Assembly: GCF_001683915.1 (NCBI RefSeq)
Contig: NZ_LXTT01000067.1
Location: 1-63,798, forward strand
Direction of reading: 5' to 3'
DNA: 63,798 nt
Origin: Allomuricauda sp. CP2A
GTDB lineage: Bacteria; Bacteroidota; Bacteroidia; Flavobacteriales; Flavobacteriaceae
The notes below the pieces were generated by a model that was not told where the DNA came from, ran no database searches, and saw only the letters and a program-made list of their open reading frames with translations. The position numbers were made by a program, and so were the translations under genes. Of the stretch, positions 1 to 8,758 are shown in pieces; the stretch's first letter is position 1; every line of letters begins with the position of its first letter.

Positions 1-1064
1 TGAATAAAGTCAAGTTGCTAATATAATTCTTCTATTACTTCAACTTTTGAATTTGGTGCTCTTTCCTTCCTTTGAGTATTACTCTTTTAACCAATTTACG
101 GTTTTACAATATTTTTTTGTCATTGTTGAAGTTGAAAGGCCTCCCCTTTCAACCCAGATTTTCAACATCCTAGGGGACGTGCATAAACGCAAGAGGTCGA
201 AAAAATTCACCTTCTTGCATTATATTTAAAAACTCCTTACATCCCATCAAATTGGCCACTACCTATTAATGAACCACTACATTTTTGGTTTGAGAGGGGC
301 ACTCCCGTTGGGCGCTTATTGTGGAAAGGGAGAAAGAAGAAAAGGTTGGATGTTTCTTGGATTCCCCCAATGTTATAATTCCCCTATTCTTAGGACAATA
401 ATGGTTAAAAATAAGTTTAATGATGATTTTGAAAGCCAATGGACCTTTTCAAAAATGTCCCAAAAGATGTAAGCATATATATTCATACAATCATACAATC
501 ATACAATCATACAATCATACATTTAAATGATTACATACACAAAGGAAATGGATATAAGTAAAATGCATGTTAACAATCAAAGTCAATGATATGTTGGGGG
601 AATGGTACTTTTATCCCTTCCCATTTTTGGTTCATAACAGACATTAAAATTGGATTGGGTAAAGCAAACTGGGGCAAGTCCCGAAAAGTTGAGACCTATC
701 TATCGGGTTTAATTAATTGGACAATCAAGCTTTTCAGCCTGTTCGAAATGGTTCTGCTCACACCATTATCCAAAGAAAGAAATAAGTTTTTATGATATCT
801 TGTTTAGATAACCCATACCTAAGATATCTGCCCCTTTAGTAGGTTTAAAATTAAGATTTGGTGCAATGGGCCAAATATGCCAAGGACTACGTGGATAGGT
901 AACCATTGGGCATTTTCTCTCCCTTTCCATAGATACTCATTGCTACGATTCCGTACAAGTTTTGTTTTCCCATTCTGAAAATATACTACATGGATTTACC
1001 GTACATAACATCTTGTACTGCAAAGTAGGTTCCCCTAAATAAATGATAATAGGTTTGTTCTCAG
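1..1064. other. AT-rich stretch without a supported gene
   Basis: This kilobase has only short ORFs (at most 69 codons) with unnatural composition and no motif I recognise. It contains one short tandem repeat (483-522). It is more AT-rich than the following mobilization genes. It may be decayed cargo or regulatory DNA of the mobile element. Confidence 0.5.
483..522. repeat. 8-bp tandem repeat, five units
   Basis: The unit tcatacaa occurs four times in perfect succession, followed by a fifth unit with one change (tcatacat). It lies in gene-free DNA. No function can be read from it. Confidence 0.8.
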
Positions 1065-1126
1065 AGGTCACGAAGCAAGTTGTGTTTTTGTAAACAAAAA
1101 CTGCGCACTTCGTTTGCAAGTGACCT
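1065..1126 (+). other. Candidate origin of transfer (oriT), nested inverted repeats
   Basis: The outer arms AGGTCAC (1065-1071) and GTGACCT (1120-1126) are perfect inverted copies. Inside them AAGT (1077-1080) pairs with ACTT (1107-1110), and the centre is a perfect GTTTTTGT-AA-ACAAAAAC hairpin (1083-1100). The structure sits 27 bp before mobC. Relaxases of this type usually nick a site beside such repeats just upstream of their relaxosome genes. The role is inferred from structure and position, and the nick site is not identified. Confidence 0.5.
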
Positions 1127-1152
1127 TTTGAACAATACCAAAACCATAGAAA

Positions 1153-1500
1153 ATGGCAAGACCTAAAAAGGACATATCAAAACAAAGGACGATTGTCATC
1201 GCCTTTAGAGTTTCACAAAGTGAATACATTATCATTACCAATAATGCAGAGGCCATTGGGCTGTCCGTTGCCCAGTATATCCGAAGAAAATGTACTGGAA
1301 AATCCTTGCCGAATAAAAAGGTGGATCCGTTGGACCGGAAACTTTTTGTCGAGCTGAGCAGGGTGGGAAACAACCTGAACCAACTTGCCAGGGTCTCGAA
1401 CTCATGTATCCGTGCCCCGTTCAATATTCATAAACAATTGGAGGAGGTAAAAATGTTGTTGCAACAGCTCAAATCAAATATCACCAACAATGATAGGTAA
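1153..1500 (+). CDS. mobC: MobC-family relaxosome accessory protein
   Basis: This 115-aa basic protein begins with a ribbon-helix-helix-like segment (about residues 10-45, IAFRVSQSEY...GLSVAQYIRR). It carries the MobC signature ELSRVGNNLNQLAR around residues 68-81. MobC proteins bind oriT and help the relaxase open the DNA strands at the nick site. The ATG start follows the oriT-like repeats, and the 3' end overlaps the relaxase start by 11 bp, which suggests translational coupling. The family call rests on the GNNLNQ motif and on the neighbouring relaxase. The gene is complete. Confidence 0.8.
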   Translation: MARPKKDISKQRTIVIAFRVSQSEYIIITNNAEAIGLSVAQYIRRKCTGKSLPNKKVDPLDRKLFVELSRVGNNLNQLARVSNSCIRAPFNIHKQLEEVKMLLQQLKSNITNNDR

Positions 1501-2539
1501 GATAGCCATAGGAAAGGATTTTTACGGTGTTCTTGCCTACAATGAAAAGAAGGTGAGCGAAGGTGTAGGACATGTGATCGATTCCAATATTGAACATTCC
1601 ACAGCGGTAAACATGACACAGGAATTCAATTTGATCAGGCATTTGCGTCCGGGACTTGGGAATGCGGTATTCCATGTTTCCTTGAACCTGCCATACTCAG
1701 ATCGATTGAACGATAAAGAATTTGCTTCATTGGGATGCGACTATCTGATGAAAATGGGTTTCGATAACAACCAGTTCATCATGTACCGCCATACGGACAC
1801 GAAGCACGAGCACATCCATATCGTGGCCAACAGGGTCAGTTATTCGGGCAGATCGGCAAGTGACAGCAACATTAAAAGAAGGAGCCGGGAGGTGATCAAT
1901 GATCTGGAAAAGAAATATGGGCTGACCCAAATTTCTGCAAAGAACAGTCTCAAAAAACCACTTACCCGGAAAGAGATCGAGAAAACCCTGAGAACGGGTA
2001 ATCTGCCTATCAAACTGATACTTCAGAAGAGGATCGGTTCGGTAATTTCAAGGGCAACGGATACAACGGAATTTATCAAGTTGCTACAAGAGCAAAATAT
2101 ATCGCCAAGATTCAACATAAGCAAAACCACGGGCAGGGTCTCGGGCATATCGTTCAACTATCAAGGCATAGTGTACAAAGGCAGTACGCTCGGCAAAAAA
2201 TATTCATGGAACAATATCGTAAAACAAATCGATTATGGGCAAGACAGAGACCGTACAGTTATACTATCGACTAATGGAAAAGAACGGGGAACTGATAGAT
2301 CTGGTGAAGGAAGCCATGGAGCGACAATCAGGCCTGTACCAAGAAGTGAGGGAGTTGAAAAAGGCACTGAAGATCCTGCTCAACAATCAAAAGGTCATGT
2401 GGGAGAAATTAAGGGAAATGGAATGACCGGGTCTGTGGCAAATGAAACGGATTGGACCCCTTTCAAGCTGGAACTCAATGACCATGTTGCGAGGAAAAAG
2501 TCCAAAAGAAAGAAGAAAAGGAAAGGGCTGGGCCTGTAG
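1490..2539 (+). CDS. MOBP-type relaxase / mobilization nuclease
   Basis: This 349-aa protein matches the relaxase/mobilization nuclease domain. It has an N-terminal YGVLAYNEKKV segment (tyrosines at 12 and 17, one of which is probably catalytic) and the metal-binding histidine motif HTDTKHEHIH at residues 101-110. Relaxases nick oriT, bind the 5' end covalently and pilot the strand into the recipient. The conserved part ends near residue 255 (YSWNNIVKQIDYGQDRDR). The remaining tail is Gly/Ser/Lys-rich and ends in a KKSKRKKKRK cluster. A second ORF lies in another frame over this tail (2235-2426). The start overlaps mobC. Confidence 0.88.
   Translation: MIGKIAIGKDFYGVLAYNEKKVSEGVGHVIDSNIEHSTAVNMTQEFNLIRHLRPGLGNAVFHVSLNLPYSDRLNDKEFASLGCDYLMKMGFDNNQFIMYRHTDTKHEHIHIVANRVSYSGRSASDSNIKRRSREVINDLEKKYGLTQISAKNSLKKPLTRKEIEKTLRTGNLPIKLILQKRIGSVISRATDTTEFIKLLQEQNISPRFNISKTTGRVSGISFNYQGIVYKGSTLGKKYSWNNIVKQIDYGQDRDRTVILSTNGKERGTDRSGEGSHGATIRPVPRSEGVEKGTEDPAQQSKGHVGEIKGNGMTGSVANETDWTPFKLELNDHVARKKSKRKKKRKGLGL
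2235..2426 (+). CDS. Possible small coiled-coil protein nested in the relaxase tail
   Basis: This 63-codon ATG ORF lies in a different frame inside the 3' part of the relaxase gene. Its product looks like a natural helical protein: heptad-like Leu/Val/Met spacing, many Glu/Lys residues and an even composition (LVKEAMERQS...VRELKKALKILLNN). Over the same stretch the relaxase frame reads as low-complexity Gly/Ser/Thr sequence. Either a real overprinted gene starts here or the relaxase tail is unconstrained. No homologue is recognised and function is unknown. Confidence 0.35.
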   Translation: MGKTETVQLYYRLMEKNGELIDLVKEAMERQSGLYQEVRELKKALKILLNNQKVMWEKLREME

Positions 2540-2550
2540 AACTTGAACTT

Positions 2551-2856
2551 ATGAAAGATAACAACAAGCAGGAACATTCAGGATTGTCCCCCTCTGAGAT
2601 CCAGGTATTGGAAATGGTACGCAGCAAAAGGTTCCTGTCCATCAAAGTGATCATCAAAAATGGGGAGGTGGATGCCATTGAAGGTCTGGAACGATTGGAC
2701 ACAGGAGAGCGTATCATCGATATGTTGAAACAACATGATTTTCAAAATCTGGAGATCAAACAAAGTAATGGTAAGATTGTCTGTGTGAACAGGATCTTTA
2801 GAAAAAAGATCGACCCCTGTCGCAAAAACCAAAAGTTGTTGACCGACAACTCATAA
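2551..2856 (+). CDS. Hypothetical mobile-element protein, 101 aa
   Basis: This small charged protein starts 11 bp after the relaxase stop, so it is probably in the same transcript. It has an N-terminal helix (SPSEIQVLEMVRSKRF), then a beta-rich segment (SIKVIIKNGEVDAIEGLERLD) and a second KQSNGKIVCVNRIFRKK strand pair. No signal peptide or membrane segment is visible. Similar small proteins accompany mobilization genes in flavobacterial elements, but I cannot assign a family. A DNA-binding or regulatory role is possible and unproven. After the stop, a perfect TGGTCCC-acaa-GGGACCA stem-loop (2873-2890) lacks a U-tract and may be a regulatory hairpin. Confidence 0.6.
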   Translation: MKDNNKQEHSGLSPSEIQVLEMVRSKRFLSIKVIIKNGEVDAIEGLERLDTGERIIDMLKQHDFQNLEIKQSNGKIVCVNRIFRKKIDPCRKNQKLLTDNS

Positions 2857-2976
2857 GTATGGAATAAAACAATGGTCCCACAAGGGACCAGATCGATTAA
2901 AAAAGGTAAATTAAAGCCTGCTTTACAAATACGGTAGTGACCTTCAAGATTCAGGAGCTATTGCTATTTATAGGAA

Positions 2977-3150
2977 ATGTCAAACCCGATAATCGAGCTA
3001 AAGCGGAAAAACAGAACATTCAACAGTACATGGCTCAAGACTTATAAAGGTTTTGAGGATTGCCCGGAGGAAGAAGCGAAAAAGGTCGTGGAACAGCTCA
3101 GGGAACTCGCCGACATAGTTTGCCGCCATGTCCAAAAAGGGAACACATGA
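2977..3150 (+). CDS. Small hypothetical protein coupled to the recombinase, 57 aa
   Basis: An ATG at 2977, preceded by AGGAA, opens a 57-codon frame that ends in TGA at 3148-3150. This stop overlaps the recombinase ATG (3147) as ATGA, the usual sign of translational coupling. The product is charged and helical (EEEAKKVVEQLRELADIVCRH) and has no recognised domain. Its position suggests a partner or regulator of the recombinase, such as a directionality factor, but this is inference from position only. Confidence 0.6.
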   Translation: MSNPIIELKRKNRTFNSTWLKTYKGFEDCPEEEAKKVVEQLRELADIVCRHVQKGNT

Positions 3151-4763
3151 ACTTAGAGGTATTCAGTCAATTTGCGAAAAAGGAAAAAGGAAGGATCATA
3201 GGAAAGAACAACACGGCGGTCATCTACACCCGTGTTTCCAGTAAGGAGCAATTTGACAACAATGCCAGCCTGACAACACAACTCAAATATTGCCAAGAAT
3301 ATGCAATTCGAAAGGAATTGGAAGTATTGGAATATTTTGGGGGAACCTATGAATCCGCAAAGAGCGATGAGCGTAGGGAGTTCCAAAGGATGCTCAGCTA
3401 TGTCAAAAGGAGAAAGAACATCGGCTATATCATCGTCTATTCCTATGATAGGTTTTCCAGAACGGGTGCGAACGGTGCCTACATCAGCGAACAGTTAAAA
3501 AAGCAGGGGGTTGCCGTTATTTCGGCCACCCAGGAAATCGATGTGACCACGAGTGCGGGTACGTTCCAGGAAAACCTGTACCACATGTTCTCCCACTTCG
3601 ACAACCAGATCCGTAGGGACAAATCCATTACGGGAATGCGGGAAAAACTGCGAAGGGGCCATTGGACCGGTGCCTATCCATTTGGATACACCAATACGAA
3701 TCCCGGAAAAGGGAAGATTCCGAATTTTGTGATCTCGGAGGAAGGAAGATTATTAAAACAGGCTTTTTTATGGAAGGCAAATTCCAACATGTCACATGTC
3801 GAGATTGCAAAACGACTTAAAGACAAGGGCCTGGACATACATGCAAAAAGATTGACGGACCTTTTTAGAAACCCCTTCTATTGTGGGCTTATCGTGAACA
3901 GTCTTATTCCCGGTGAAGTGATCCAGGGGAAACACGAGGCCCTCATATCGAAAGAAATGTTCCTTAAGATCCACAATCTCCTCCATGCAGGTGAACCACC
4001 GAAGAAATATTCGTTCGATGACGAAAACCTGCCATTGAAGATGTTTGTCAGATCTTCGGTCTGTGGAACACCCTACACTGGATATATCGTGAAGAAAAAA
4101 GGCCTGTACTATTACAAGAACAGGCGTAAGGGCAGCAAGGAGAACAGAAGTGCCAATAAGTTCCATAAAGAGTTCCTGAACGTATTGGGCAGGTATACAC
4201 TAGCCGACAAAAAGTATATCGAGCCATTGGCCGATATCATACACGATACCTTGATCGATAAAAACCAGGAGGCACTTGAGGACCAAAAGCGGTTGACCAA
4301 AGAACTCGGCCAACTTAAAGAAAGGATGGACACATTGGAGAGAAGATATGTCTTGCTGAACGAGATCACAAAGTCCCAGTACGACCTTTTCATGCCGGAA
4401 CTGAAAGCCAAAAAAAGGGAACTGGAGGTGAAAATGGAAAATGGGGGAATAAATAGTTCGAACCTCAAAAAGTCTGTAAAATTGGCACTCGATTACGCTT
4501 GTAACCTACCATCACTGTGGAAGTTAGGGGATTTGGAAACAAAAAGGTCCATACAATATATGGTGTTCCCCGACGGGATTGGGTATGACTTCAAAAACAA
4601 GCAAGTTCGAATTTTTCGGGTCAATGAGATTTTTGGCGCAATCTCTTTGTTCACAGGGGATTTGAAGGGCAAAGAAAAAGGGGACTTCCACTCGATTTGC
4701 AGAAAATCCCCTTTAGTGACCGCGGAAGGATTCGAACCCTCAACCCTCAGAGCCGAAATCTGA
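3147..4763 (+). CDS. Large serine recombinase (element integrase)
   Basis: This is a 538-aa site-specific recombinase. The resolvase domain (about residues 23-165) has the catalytic serine in YTRVSS (Ser31) and the arginine motif YSYDRFSRTG. A recombinase domain follows (about 175-285), then a beta-ribbon region and a coiled coil (about 370-440). I chose the ATG at 3147 over an in-frame upstream start because it overlaps the preceding ORF as ATGA. The expected zinc-ribbon cysteines are mostly missing (one Cys in RSSVCGTPYTGY). The last codons (AEGFEPSTLRAEI and the stop) are read from the antisense strand of the tRNA-Arg gene, so the protein end depends on the integration site. Confidence 0.88.
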   Translation: MNLEVFSQFAKKEKGRIIGKNNTAVIYTRVSSKEQFDNNASLTTQLKYCQEYAIRKELEVLEYFGGTYESAKSDERREFQRMLSYVKRRKNIGYIIVYSYDRFSRTGANGAYISEQLKKQGVAVISATQEIDVTTSAGTFQENLYHMFSHFDNQIRRDKSITGMREKLRRGHWTGAYPFGYTNTNPGKGKIPNFVISEEGRLLKQAFLWKANSNMSHVEIAKRLKDKGLDIHAKRLTDLFRNPFYCGLIVNSLIPGEVIQGKHEALISKEMFLKIHNLLHAGEPPKKYSFDDENLPLKMFVRSSVCGTPYTGYIVKKKGLYYYKNRRKGSKENRSANKFHKEFLNVLGRYTLADKKYIEPLADIIHDTLIDKNQEALEDQKRLTKELGQLKERMDTLERRYVLLNEITKSQYDLFMPELKAKKRELEVKMENGGINSSNLKKSVKLALDYACNLPSLWKLGDLETKRSIQYMVFPDGIGYDFKNKQVRIFRVNEIFGAISLFTGDLKGKEKGDFHSICRKSPLVTAEGFEPSTLRAEI

Positions 4764-4790
4764 TATTCTATCCAGTTGAACTACGCGGCC
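4717..4790 (-). tRNA. tRNA-Arg (anticodon TCG)
   Basis: The reverse complement folds as a complete cloverleaf. The acceptor stem is GGCCGCG/CGCGGTC with one G-T pair, the anticodon arm is TCAGA-TTTCGGC-TCTGA, the T-arm contains GTTCGAAT (GGTTCGAATCC-type loop), and the discriminator base is A. Loop positions 34-36 read TCG, the anticodon for the Arg codon CGA. CCA is not encoded. The 3' half is the likely attachment site of the mobile element to its left. The tRNA is intact despite the insertion. Confidence 0.92.
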
Positions 4791-4844
4791 TTTATCTCGC
4801 TCCATTATCCCAAAAGGTCATCCGGAGCACTTCAATATGTATTT

Positions 4845-5294
4845 TTATGAACTCAATTTTGCTTTAACAATGGTGGAAATGGTCTTTCCATCGGCCTGTC
4901 CAGCCAATTCCTTGGAGACAATGCCCATTACCTTTCCCATATCTTGCATTCCAGAAGCTCCAACCGAGTCAATGGTTTGCACCACTACTTTCTCAATTTC
5001 TTCTTCAGTGAGCTGCTCGGGTAAAAACTTTTCAATCACCGCCACTTGCGCCAATTCCGGCTCCGCCAAATCTTCCCTGCCTTGCTGCTGGTAAATCGCT
5101 GCACTGTCCTTGCGCTGTTTTACCAATTTCTGAACCAACTTCACCTCATCCTCTTCAGACAGCTCGGTACCCACTTTTTCTGTTTTTGCCAATAAAATGG
5201 CAGATTTAATGGCTCGCAATGATTCCAAGGCAACAGTGTCCTTCGCCTTCATTGCGGCTTTCATTTCGGTCATTACCTTTTCCTGCAAACCCAT
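4845..5294 (-). CDS. yqeY: GatB/YqeY domain-containing protein
   Basis: This 149-aa protein matches the free-standing YqeY family, which resembles the tRNA-binding tail of the amidotransferase subunit GatB. It has the typical start (LQEKVMTEMKAAMKAKD), the SLRAIKSAILLAKTEK helix, and a C-terminal GMQDMGKVMGIVSKEL helix pair. The exact function is unknown; a tRNA-related role is usually assumed. It lies downstream of ftsZ on the same strand but behind a predicted terminator, so it is probably a separate transcript. Length and start (ATG) are normal for the family. Confidence 0.85.
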   Translation of the reverse strand: MGLQEKVMTEMKAAMKAKDTVALESLRAIKSAILLAKTEKVGTELSEEDEVKLVQKLVKQRKDSAAIYQQQGREDLAEPELAQVAVIEKFLPEQLTEEEIEKVVVQTIDSVGASGMQDMGKVMGIVSKELAGQADGKTISTIVKAKLSS

Positions 5295-5317
5295 TACTGA
5301 ATATTTTGGGCTGCGAA

Positions 5318-5354
5318 GATAAAAAATAAACCCGAAAGTCTCTTAACTATCGGG
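5318..5354 (-). terminator. Intrinsic terminator after ftsZ
   Basis: Read on the minus strand, an 8-bp stem with one mismatch (CCCGATAG...CTTTCGGG) is followed by TTTATTTTTTAT. It lies between the ftsZ stop and the yqeY start and would end the dcw transcript. Confidence 0.75.
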
Positions 5355-5396
5355 CTTATGCTTTCCATTAAAAAATGGATTTCAATTTAAACACTA

Positions 5397-7379
5397 CTAA
5401 TCAACATTATCGTGCAAAAAAGAGTTGTTGGAACGCAGTTGTAAATCATCATTGCTGTCCTCACTCAATGTAGTCCTGGATACTTTTTGCTCTTTTGGGA
5501 CATCGTTCAAGTCCACCCCTTGGCGCTTGTATGCAGGTTGTTTTTCTATCTCGTCTATGCTGTTCCTGTTGTTCTGGAACTTGTAGTTGAAATTTTTCAA
5601 TTTTTTGCGACGCTCATCTGCGCGTTCTTTCAACAATTCACTAATTGAGCTGTTGAACGGGTCTATATTTTGGGAATCTCCCTCACCTTCGTTGGAGGCT
5701 TCCATTTTGATGGTCTTCTTCTCAAAAACCAACTCATTCTCCACCAATTTGGGCTCGTGGGTCTCCGCTTTGGATTTTGCTCCGGTGAGTTTGTTCTCCA
5801 ACTCCATGTACTCTTCCAGATTGTAGCGGGTCTCCCCTTCCTTCTTGTATTCCAAAACAGGCTTCACCTCTACATATTCGTTCACATTGACGTCCCCAAT
5901 ACCATCATCCAAATTAAAGGTGACGGTATGCTCTTTTTCATCTTCTTCCTCTTCAACTTCACTGTTCAGGGGCATATCAAAACTCAAGGTAATCTGATCC
6001 TCTTTGGCCTTTGGCGAAACCACTTCTGGGTCCACTACCTCAATGTCATTGATGATGTTCTTTGCTTCTATGATGATGAAATCGTCCTCAACATTCTCCG
6101 CAACCACTTCCTCATAGAACACATTAAAGTTTCTGATGTAGTTTGTAGTTGGAATAAGGTCGGTTTCTGGCTCCTCCTTTTGTGGTTGTACCTGTGCCTT
6201 AGGTTCAATTTCTTCTTCTGACGTGTCCAAGGTGTGCTTTACTATGGTGGGTTCTTGGGGTTGTACCGGTTGTTTCTCAACCTTTACCTCTTGTACCGAT
6301 GTGGCCTCAGGGGTCAAATCCTGCTCCGCAGTCTGTTCGTCTTCCAAGGTGTAAAACACTTTTTTGGATTCCGTGTTGACGATATTGTCTTGCTGGTCTA
6401 CATTAAAACCTGTAGCAATGACGGTTACCGCAATGGCTTCGCCCAAACTTTCATCTTCACCCACCCCCATGATGATGTTGGCGCCGTGACCGGCCTCAAT
6501 CTGGATATGGTCATTGATCTCTCCGATCTCATCAATAGTAATTTCTTGCGCTCCAGAAACAATGAGCAAAAGTACATTCTTGGCCCCATTGATTTTGTTA
6601 TCGTTCAACAAGGGGGAATCCAAGGCCTTCATAATGGCCTCGTTTGCCCTAGAAGAACCTGTTGCGGTTGCAGAACCCATAATGGCGGTTCCGCTATTGG
6701 AAAGTACCGTTTTGGCATCCCTAAGGTCAATATTCTGTGTGTAGTGGTGCGTAATTACCTCTGCAATTCCCCGTGCAGCAGTGGCCAAAACTTCATCCGC
6801 TTTAGAGAATCCGGCCTTAAACCCAAGATTGCCGTAAACTTCGCGCAGTTTGTTATTGTTGATGACTATCAACGAATCCACATTGGCCCGTAATTTTTCT
6901 ATCCCCAACTGTGCCTGTTTGTTCCGCATGGCTCCTTCAAACTGAAAAGGAATGGTAACGATTCCCACCGTAAGGACGTCCATTTCCTTGGCCAATTTGG
7001 CGATGACCGGGGCCGCTCCCGTACCGGTTCCCCCACCCATTCCAGCAGTGATAAAAGCCATTTTGGTGGTATTTTCCATCATAGCCTTTATATCTTCCAT
7101 ACTTTCCAATGCGGCCTGCTCCCCAATTTCAGGATTGGCTCCCGCACCCAGTCCCTCAGTCAACGATACCCCCAATTGGATTTTGTTGGGCACCGGGCTG
7201 TTCTGTAGGGCTTGTGCGTCTGTGTTACAGATTACGAAGTCCACTCCATTGATTCCTGCTTGGAACATGTGGTTGATGGCATTGCTTCCTCCACCTCCAA
7301 CTCCGATTACTTTTATTACGTTGCTCTTGTTCTTGGGCAGATCAAAAGCGATGTTATCAAATTCGGCGTTCTTACTCAT
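5397..7379 (-). CDS. ftsZ: Cell division protein FtsZ
   Basis: FtsZ is the tubulin-like GTPase that polymerises into the division ring. The GTP-binding signature GGGTGTG lies at residues 115-121 and the NIDLRDAK synergy-loop segment near 216. The GTPase core spans about residues 15-335. At 660 aa the protein is much longer than the roughly 380-400 aa of model bacteria. The excess is a long acidic, probably disordered linker (about 340-640) before a short C-terminal tail ending [10 protein letters not shown]. Extended linkers are common in flavobacterial FtsZ. It is the last gene of the dcw cluster, 47 bp after ftsA and followed by a terminator. Confidence 0.97.
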   Translation of the reverse strand: MSKNAEFDNIAFDLPKNKSNVIKVIGVGGGGSNAINHMFQAGINGVDFVICNTDAQALQNSPVPNKIQLGVSLTEGLGAGANPEIGEQAALESMEDIKAMMENTTKMAFITAGMGGGTGTGAAPVIAKLAKEMDVLTVGIVTIPFQFEGAMRNKQAQLGIEKLRANVDSLIVINNNKLREVYGNLGFKAGFSKADEVLATAARGIAEVITHHYTQNIDLRDAKTVLSNSGTAIMGSATATGSSRANEAIMKALDSPLLNDNKINGAKNVLLLIVSGAQEITIDEIGEINDHIQIEAGHGANIIMGVGEDESLGEAIAVTVIATGFNVDQQDNIVNTESKKVFYTLEDEQTAEQDLTPEATSVQEVKVEKQPVQPQEPTIVKHTLDTSEEEIEPKAQVQPQKEEPETDLIPTTNYIRNFNVFYEEVVAENVEDDFIIIEAKNIINDIEVVDPEVVSPKAKEDQITLSFDMPLNSEVEEEEDEKEHTVTFNLDDGIGDVNVNEYVEVKPVLEYKKEGETRYNLEEYMELENKLTGAKSKAETHEPKLVENELVFEKKTIKMEASNEGEGDSQNIDPFNSSISELLKERADERRKKLKNFNYKFQNNRNSIDEIEKQPAYKRQGVDLNDVPKEQKVSRTTLSEDSNDDLQLRSNNSFLHDNVD

Positions 7380-7426
7380 GACGGTTCTTTTTCTTTTACG
7401 GGGTTATACTCTGCTTATGTATGGGG

Positions 7427-8755
7427 TTATTCTGCGTTGTCCAAAAAGTCTTTCAACTTCTCGGACCATTTATCAAAAATTGATTTTCGTTCTTTATCGG
7501 AATTAGCACTTGAAGGACCGCCCATATTTTCTTGGCCCACCAATACCTTTTCCTCTTCGGGAACATGCTCTTCCTCATCAATGACTTGCTTGCCTGTGGA
7601 TTCCAAGGCATTCATCAACAGACCAACTGCCGTTGCATAGAGCGGACTAGCCACTTCCTCATCTGAATCTCCTGCCAAGTGCTCATTGGGATAACCAATA
7701 CGGGTATCCATACCTGTGATATACTCCACCAATTGCTTAAGGTGTTTCAGTTGGCTTCCACCACCGGTCAACACAATCCCTGCAATCAGTTTTTTCTTTT
7801 GATCTTCGTGCCCATAGTTCTTGATTTCGACATACACCTGCTCCACAATCTCCACTACTCTTGCATGGATGATCTTGGAAAGGTTCTTCAATGTGATCTC
7901 TTTGGGTTCACGGCCACGCAATCCGGGAATGGAGACAATCTCATTGTCCTTGTTTTCACCGGGCCATGCGGAACCAAATTTTATTTTGAGGAGTTCGGCC
8001 TGTTTCTCAATAATGGAACAACCTTCCTTAATGTCTTCGGTAATCACATTACCACCAAATGGGATAACGGCGGTATGACGGATGATACCATCTTTAAAAA
8101 TGGCCAAATCCGTGGTACCACCACCTATATCGATCAAGGCGACACCAGCTTCTTTTTCCTCCTGACTTAGAACAGCATCGGCTGAAGCCAAGGGCTCCAA
8201 GGTAATGTTGCCCAAATCCAATCCGGCGCTTTTAATGCACCTTCCAATGTTTTTGATGGATGATACCTGGCCCACAACCACATGGAAATTGGCTTCCAAT
8301 CGGCCACCGTACATGCCTTTGGGTTGTTTTATTTCGGTTTGCCCGTCCACTTTGTATTCCTGTGGCAGTACATGGATGATTTCCTCTCCGGGAAGCATCA
8401 CCAATTTGTACACCTGGTTACAAAGTCGGTCCAAGTCCTCATTATTGATCACCTCTTCAGAATCTGGTCTGGTAATGTAATCGCTGTGGTGAAGGCTTCG
8501 GATATGTTGACCTGCAATGCCCACCACCACGGAACCAATCTTTAGACCCGAATTGACTTCGGCCTGTTCCACGGCTTGCTGAATAGAGGAAATGGTCTGC
8601 GTAATATTGTTGACCACCCCACGATGTACGCCCAGACTTTTGGACTTTCCGGTTCCTAAAATCTCAATCTTTCCATACTCATTTTCCCTACCTATGATCG
8701 CTACAATCTTGGTAGTTCCAATATCCAATCCAACTGAATAATTACCCTGTTCCAT
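7427..8755 (-). CDS. ftsA: Cell division protein FtsA
   Basis: This 442-aa actin-like ATPase anchors FtsZ filaments to the membrane and recruits later division proteins. The N-terminal phosphate loop ([17 protein letters not shown]) and the second nucleotide motif ([18 protein letters not shown]) are clear, and ILTGGGSQL forms the adenosine motif. The C-terminus ([15 protein letters not shown]) is an amphipathic helix of the type that binds membranes. It lies 3 bp after ftsQ and directly before ftsZ. Confidence 0.97.
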   Translation of the reverse strand: MEQGNYSVGLDIGTTKIVAIIGRENEYGKIEILGTGKSKSLGVHRGVVNNITQTISSIQQAVEQAEVNSGLKIGSVVVGIAGQHIRSLHHSDYITRPDSEEVINNEDLDRLCNQVYKLVMLPGEEIIHVLPQEYKVDGQTEIKQPKGMYGGRLEANFHVVVGQVSSIKNIGRCIKSAGLDLGNITLEPLASADAVLSQEEKEAGVALIDIGGGTTDLAIFKDGIIRHTAVIPFGGNVITEDIKEGCSIIEKQAELLKIKFGSAWPGENKDNEIVSIPGLRGREPKEITLKNLSKIIHARVVEIVEQVYVEIKNYGHEDQKKKLIAGIVLTGGGSQLKHLKQLVEYITGMDTRIGYPNEHLAGDSDEEVASPLYATAVGLLMNALESTGKQVIDEEEHVPEEEKVLVGQENMGGPSSANSDKERKSIFDKWSEKLKDFLDNAE

Positions 8756-8758
8756 ACG

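Larger units (their letters stand above)
1..4763. mobile_element. Integrative mobilizable element (right part), inserted at tRNA-Arg
   Basis: A candidate oriT, mobC, a MOBP-type relaxase, small unknown ORFs and a large serine recombinase lie directly next to a tRNA gene. That is the usual layout of an element that is mobilised by a helper conjugation system and integrates into a tRNA 3' end. No type IV secretion genes are visible, so it is probably mobilizable and not self-conjugative. The right end lies inside the tRNA, because the recombinase frame stops within it. I did not find a second copy of the tRNA 3' end in 1-1100, so the left end is either outside the window or too diverged to see by eye. 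The left limit given here is only the window edge. Confidence 0.6.

Noticed and set aside
47..795. Three short plus-strand ORFs in the first 800 bp
   Set aside because: They have unnatural composition, no family resemblance, no operon context and no convincing ribosome site in AT-rich DNA.
1..1064. Left attachment repeat of the mobile element
   Set aside because: I looked for a copy of the tRNA-Arg 3' end (GGATTCGAACCCTC-type sequence) and did not see one in this stretch.
1068..1424. 118-codon minus-strand ORF across the candidate oriT and mobC
   Set aside because: It is the antisense shadow of mobC, which has clear family motifs and is coupled to the relaxase.
5670..6893. Two long plus-strand ORFs antisense to ftsZ (183 and 219 codons)
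   Set aside because: They mirror the acidic FtsZ linker and core, with hydrophobic low-complexity translation typical of shadow frames.
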